DNA from: Chitinophaga pinensis | GTDB lineage: Bacteria; Bacteroidota; Bacteroidia; AKYH767-A; OLB10 | Length of the DNA stretch: 8,952 bases | Assembly: GCA_945872015.1 (NCBI GenBank) | Contig: CAMBYJ010000059.1 | Coordinates: 1 to 8,952, forward strand | Direction: 5' to 3' | Part shown: positions 6,297-8,952 of the stretch, in pieces | Layout of the letters: the number at the start of each line of letters is the position of its first letter | How positions within the stretch are numbered: the stretch's first letter is position 1 | The notes under the pieces: generated by a model | The model's database searches: none | What the model was told of the DNA's origin: nothing | What the model saw: only the letters and a program-made list of their open reading frames with translations | Program-made: the position numbers and the translations under genes

Positions 6297-6863
6297 TTAT
6301 TTCTTAATTAAGATCTCGCCTAGGTCTTTGCGAGAACGCGGTGTTACTTCACGTTCATTAAATGGAGCAGGAAGTTGTTCTGCGCTTCCAGGATAACCTA
6401 GAGCAATAAATACAACTGGATCAAGGTCATCACTTAAATCAAAAACTTCTTTTGTATTAACTACATCAAAGCCTCCCATTAAATGTCCTAATACACCATT
6501 TGCGGTTGCTTCTAACATTAGATTTTGATTAGCAGCTCCGACATCATGCATATAATGACGGTTAGGGTTGCCGTTAGAAAATGTCTTTTTAGCTAATGAT
6601 AGTAGTAATACTGCTGCATCTTTCGCCCATGATTTATTGCCTGCCATTAATAAATCCGCCATCTGATTAAAAGCTGGTGTTCCTTTATGCGCGACATAAT
6701 AAACCCAAGGTTGTTCGTTCATGCTGCTTGCTGCCCAAGAAGCTGCTTCAACAAACTGATTTAATAAATCGTCAGAAATATTCTTCTCTGAAAAAGCACG
6801 TGCGCTCCATCTTTCTTTAATGATTGAGTTTACGGGATATTTTGTAGTTGCTATTTTGCTCAT
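6297..6863 (-). CDS. Nitroreductase-family flavoprotein
   Basis: A 188-residue cytoplasmic protein of the FMN-dependent nitroreductase fold, which usually reduces quinones, nitro compounds or enones with NAD(P)H. Visible marks: the N-terminal FMN-phosphate motif RWSARAF (18-24), the SSMNEQPW loop (46-53), a central helix with GAANQNLMLEAT (109-120), GVLGHLMGGFD (123-132) and the GYPG turn (156-159) followed by Arg-rich PRSRKD (175-180). The length fits the small single-domain members. The physiological substrate cannot be told from sequence. It starts 9 bp after the pirin stop and so is the second gene of a pirin-nitroreductase operon, a pairing that suggests a response to quinone or other electrophile stress (inference). 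It converges with the LysR-type gene; no clear terminator is seen in the 14-bp gap. Confidence 0.88.
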   Translation of the reverse strand: MSKIATTKYPVNSIIKERWSARAFSEKNISDDLLNQFVEAASWAASSMNEQPWVYYVAHKGTPAFNQMADLLMAGNKSWAKDAAVLLLSLAKKTFSNGNPNRHYMHDVGAANQNLMLEATANGVLGHLMGGFDVVNTKEVFDLSDDLDPVVFIALGYPGSAEQLPAPFNEREVTPRSRKDLGEILIKK

Positions 6864-6872
6864 TGTATTTAT

Positions 6873-7715
6873 TTATATGGATCCCATTAATCCGTTTTCA
6901 TAATCGTGTATTGCTTGTATAATTTCTGTTTTGCTATTCATTACAAATGGTCCGTAGGATACCAGCGGTTCATTGATTGGCTCTCCTGCCATAAATAACA
7001 ACTCGGAATCACGTATAGCCTTTACTGTTATATTAGTTCCTTCATCACTTAACCAAACAAGATGTTGCGCTGGTACCTCGTAATCATCTATGATTGTTTC
7101 GCCCTTTGTTAAATAGTAGGATGAATTAAATCCTTTCGCAACTTCAATTGTAATTTCTTCTCCTTCGGGAATAGTAATATGTAACAAGGATAAAGGTGAA
7201 AATGTTTTTGCTGGCCCTTGCAAATCTTTATAATCACCCGCTATAACCCGCACCTTACAATTTCCCTCTTGTAAAACAGGAATGAAATCAGATTTAATTT
7301 CCTGATATGAAGGTGCTGTCATTTTATGCGCAGCAGGTAAATTAATCCAAAGTTGTATAAGGTGTAAAACGCCTCCTGTCTTCGAGAAACTTTCAGGAGC
7401 ACCTTCCGAATGAACAACACCACTTCCCGCTGTCATCCATTGAATATCACCTCCTTTTATTCTTCCAATATTACCAACGCTGTCTTTATGCTCTACTTCT
7501 CCGTCAAATAAAATTGTCACAGGCGCAAATCCACGATGAGGGTGTGGCGGAACAAAAAATGGTTCGCCAGCAGGAATATGCTGTGGACCAAAATGATCTA
7601 ACATGATAAACGGACTAATTTGTCCTACCCATTGATTAGGCAGAGGACTCATCACAAATTGCTTAGGCCCGAGGTTCTTCTTTTCAGAAGCGATAATCTT
7701 CTTTACAGTTTTCAT
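6873..7715 (-). CDS. Pirin family bicupin protein
   Basis: A 280-residue pirin, a cupin-superfamily protein with two beta-barrel domains. The N-terminal cupin (about 30-125) carries the metal site: PHPHRGF at 57-63 gives His58 and His60, and GSGVVHSEG at 97-105 gives His102 and Glu104, the same four-ligand pattern as human pirin and E. coli YhhW. SPFIMLDHFGP at 34-44 is another family block. The C-terminal cupin spans about 150-270 and ends in the conserved EPLVSYGPFVMNS segment (249-261). Bacterial pirins have been reported as quercetin dioxygenases or as stress and redox-linked regulators of metabolism; the role here is unknown. It leads a two-gene operon with the nitroreductase and has its own promoter at 7729-7760, overlapped by a palindrome, so it is probably inducible. 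Start ATG at 7715 is well placed behind the promoter. Confidence 0.92.
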   Translation of the reverse strand: MKTVKKIIASEKKNLGPKQFVMSPLPNQWVGQISPFIMLDHFGPQHIPAGEPFFVPPHPHRGFAPVTILFDGEVEHKDSVGNIGRIKGGDIQWMTAGSGVVHSEGAPESFSKTGGVLHLIQLWINLPAAHKMTAPSYQEIKSDFIPVLQEGNCKVRVIAGDYKDLQGPAKTFSPLSLLHITIPEGEEITIEVAKGFNSSYYLTKGETIIDDYEVPAQHLVWLSDEGTNITVKAIRDSELLFMAGEPINEPLVSYGPFVMNSKTEIIQAIHDYENGLMGSI

Positions 7716-7728
7716 AAATGCTATGGCG

Positions 7729-7760
7729 CAAAGATATTACATTAATTGTTGTATATACAA
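7729..7760 (-). promoter_or_regulatory. Promoter of the pirin-nitroreductase operon
   Basis: On the minus strand a -33 TTG (7760-7758) is followed after 21 bp by TATCTTTG (7736-7729), a perfect TAnnTTTG -7 box. The spacing is within the Bacteroidota range, and the start codon lies 13 bp downstream of the -7 box, so the leader would be very short. Confidence 0.6.
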
Positions 7761-7762
7761 CA
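7747..7762. promoter_or_regulatory. Perfect 16-bp palindrome, candidate operator over the pirin promoter
   Basis: TGTTGTATATACAACA reads the same on both strands without a mismatch and covers the -33 element of the pirin promoter. Size, even symmetry and position suit a repressor dimer with winged helices, such as MarR or HxlR/DUF24 proteins. Even symmetry does not suit the odd-spaced T-N11-A site of the nearby LysR-type regulator. No candidate repressor gene is in this window. Confidence 0.55.
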
Positions 7763-7769
7763 GTTTTTG

Positions 7770-7795
7770 ATTCTAAAGTAAAATCTATTTAGAAT
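7770..7795. repeat. Inverted repeat at the rsmI 3' end
   Basis: Perfect 8-bp arms ATTCTAAA (7770-7777) and TTTAGAAT (7788-7795) flank 10 bp, and the right arm reaches the last base of the rsmI stop codon. As an RNA it could form a weak hairpin after rsmI, but no T-run follows on the minus strand, so a classical terminator is not supported. It also lies just upstream of the pirin -33 element. Confidence 0.35.
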
Positions 7796-8460
7796 TATTC
7801 TTTTCCGGCCACGCAAACAACAATCTCGCCCTTAGGCGGATGTGCTGAAAAATGCTGAAAAAGTTCTTCTGCTGTTCCACGACGAGTTTCTTCAAACATC
7901 TTGGTAAGCTCTCTCGAGACAGAGCATTTTCTTTCTGCTCCAAAATGTTCCATCACCTCTTCCAATAGTTTTACTAATCGGAATGGCGATTCATAAAATA
8001 CTATGGTACGCTCTTCTTCTTTCAAAAATAAAAATCGCGATTGACGTCCTTTTTTCTGAGGTAGAAATCCTTCAAACACAAATTTATCGCAAGGTAATCC
8101 GCTCATCACTAAAGCAGGAACAAATGCTGTTGGTCCAGGTAAACAATAAACTTCAATGTCTTCCTTGATACACTCGCGCACTATCAAAAAACCAGGATCA
8201 CTAATCGCGGGTGTTCCTGCATCCGACACCAACGCAATCTTATTTCCTTCTTTCAACAAACGAATGACTTCTTTCAAAGCATTGTGCTCGTTATGCTGAT
8301 GATGTGATAAAATTCTTTTTTCAATCTGAAAATGCTGTAATAGAAAACGAGCAGTACGCGTATCCTCTGCTAAAATTAAATCCGCATTTTTAAGTACCTC
8401 CAACGCACGCAGCGTGATGTCTTGTAAATTACCGATAGGCGTTGGAACCAGCGTAAGCAT
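7795..8460 (-). CDS. rsmI: 16S rRNA (cytidine-1402-2'-O)-methyltransferase RsmI
   Basis: A 221-residue SAM-dependent methyltransferase of the tetrapyrrole-methylase fold that 2'-O-methylates C1402 in the decoding centre of 16S rRNA. Family blocks are intact: LVPTPIGNLQDITLRAL (4-20), AEDTRTARFLL (31-41), LVSDAGTPAISDPG (77-90), PGPTAFVPALVMSGLP (108-123), FEGFLPQKKGR (129-139), FYESPFR (155-161), SRELTKMFEE (182-191) and the KGEIVV strand (210-215). It is shorter than the E. coli protein (about 286 residues) because the C-terminal helical domain is missing; nothing suggests truncation, since the frame ends naturally just after the last strand, and short forms are my expectation for this phylum. 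It is transcribed divergently from the membrane protein gene at 8542, and the pirin operon follows downstream on the same strand behind its own promoter. Confidence 0.93.
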   Translation of the reverse strand: MLTLVPTPIGNLQDITLRALEVLKNADLILAEDTRTARFLLQHFQIEKRILSHHQHNEHNALKEVIRLLKEGNKIALVSDAGTPAISDPGFLIVRECIKEDIEVYCLPGPTAFVPALVMSGLPCDKFVFEGFLPQKKGRQSRFLFLKEEERTIVFYESPFRLVKLLEEVMEHFGAERKCSVSRELTKMFEETRRGTAEELFQHFSAHPPKGEIVVCVAGKE

Positions 8461-8541
8461 ATAAACTATTTCTTATCTGCAATACTACAAATTAGTTGAA
8501 TGTACTTTGTGATGATTTAATTGTATTTTCAACCTTGCATT

Positions 8542-8952
8542 ATGAATAAACATTTTAATTTAAAATCGCAGGTCTTTATTGGCGGGCATCTGCTCTTTGC
8601 TATTCTATTTTATTTCAGTATTATTTTTTGGAAAGAACGACAAGCATTTGATGCCGCACATTATTTATTAGAAATCATTCTTCGTAAATCTTTTTTCATC
8701 GCACACTTTCGTCCAATTGGATTTGTTTCACAAATACTACCCGTAATCGGTGTTTGGATGAGCGTTCCTTTAAAGTGGTTGATGGTTTTATACAGCGTTG
8801 GCGATGTGCTTTATTATTATCTGATTTTCTTATTGCTGATTTCTTATTTTAAAAATGAACGAGCTACTCTTTGGTTCTTTGTTATTTATTTAAGCACACT
8901 TGCGTATTCGTTTTTTTGTCCTGTTACAGAGTTATTACAAGGACTCGTTTTA
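8542..8952 (+). CDS. Polytopic membrane protein of unknown function (partial, C-terminus off the right edge)
   Basis: An open frame of 137 codons from ATG at 8542 reaches the right edge without a stop. The product starts MNKHFNLKSQVF and is strongly hydrophobic. Likely membrane segments: about 11-29 (VFIGGHLLFAILFYFSIIF), 60-76, 78-103 and 110-126. Between the first two lies a non-hydrophobic loop with KERQAFDAAHYLLE (31-44) and HFRPIGF (55-61). An acidic residue in the first loop after the first helix recalls GT-C glycosyltransferases of the PMT type, but the fragment is too short to assign and I recognise no family with certainty. It is divergent from rsmI across 81 bp. No perfect TAnnTTTG box is seen in that gap; near matches with a one-base spacer occur on both strands. 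Confidence 0.8.
   Translation, partial: MNKHFNLKSQVFIGGHLLFAILFYFSIIFWKERQAFDAAHYLLEIILRKSFFIAHFRPIGFVSQILPVIGVWMSVPLKWLMVLYSVGDVLYYYLIFLLLISYFKNERATLWFFVIYLSTLAYSFFCPVTELLQGLVL

Noticed and set aside
6302..6313. 12-bp palindrome TCTTAATTAAGA at the nitroreductase 3' end
   Set aside because: It lies in the coding sequence for the final ILIKK, has no loop to form a hairpin, and is probably a codon-composition effect.
8461..8541. TAcTTTG (plus) and TAaTTTG (minus) as promoters of the membrane protein and rsmI
   Set aside because: Both have a one-base spacer instead of two and no -33 partner that I could place with confidence.
1..8952. CRISPR array, insertion sequence, tRNA or rRNA, integrase or toxin-antitoxin genes
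   Set aside because: No regularly spaced direct repeats, transposase motifs, terminal inverted repeats or cloverleaf-like sequences were found; the region looks like stable chromosomal DNA.

Overview
The window reads as chromosomal DNA from a member of the Bacteroidota, most likely of the Flavobacteria/Sphingobacteria side. This rests on low GC, A-rich leaders in place of clear Shine-Dalgarno sites, perfect TAnnTTTG-type -7 promoter boxes, and a large secreted propeller/PKD protein of the kind handled by the type IX secretion system. I see no mobile element, tRNA, rRNA or CRISPR array. The genus cannot be fixed from the sequence.

Layout from left to right. (1) Positions 1-1335, minus strand: the N-terminal 445 residues of a large exported protein with a signal peptide, a beta-propeller-like region and the start of a PKD domain; the gene runs off the left edge. 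(2) Positions 1534-5266, minus strand: a tightly packed five-gene run, read as icd (isocitrate dehydrogenase with C-terminal extension), a 57-residue two-helix membrane protein, a 94-residue coiled-coil protein, a DUF6671-type protein with two zinc ribbons, and an SbtA-type sodium/bicarbonate transporter. Junctions are 23 bp, an ATGA overlap, 3 bp and 9 bp, so one operon is likely. (3) Positions 5359-6282, plus strand: a CbbR/CcmR-like LysR regulator transcribed divergently from that operon. The 92-bp gap between them holds a perfect -7 box for the regulator and a dyad fitting both T-N11-A and TNA-N7-TNA. (4) Positions 6297-7715, minus strand: a pirin-nitroreductase pair with a recognisable promoter (7729-7760) whose -33 element lies in a perfect 16-bp palindrome. 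(5) Positions 7795-8460, minus strand: rsmI, a 16S rRNA ribose methyltransferase. (6) From 8542, plus strand: the first 137 residues of a polytopic membrane protein that runs off the right edge.

The most interesting unit is region 2 plus 3. A regulator related to those controlling CO2 fixation and bicarbonate uptake in autotrophs faces an operon that starts with the enzyme releasing CO2, 2-oxoglutarate and (probably) NADPH and ends with a bicarbonate importer. No carbon-fixation gene is in view. I infer a carbon/redox-balance module in a heterotroph, in which inorganic carbon uptake for anaplerosis is tied to TCA flux, with three poorly characterised small proteins as built-in parts. That function is inference; the gene identities at its two ends and the regulator family are well supported by sequence.
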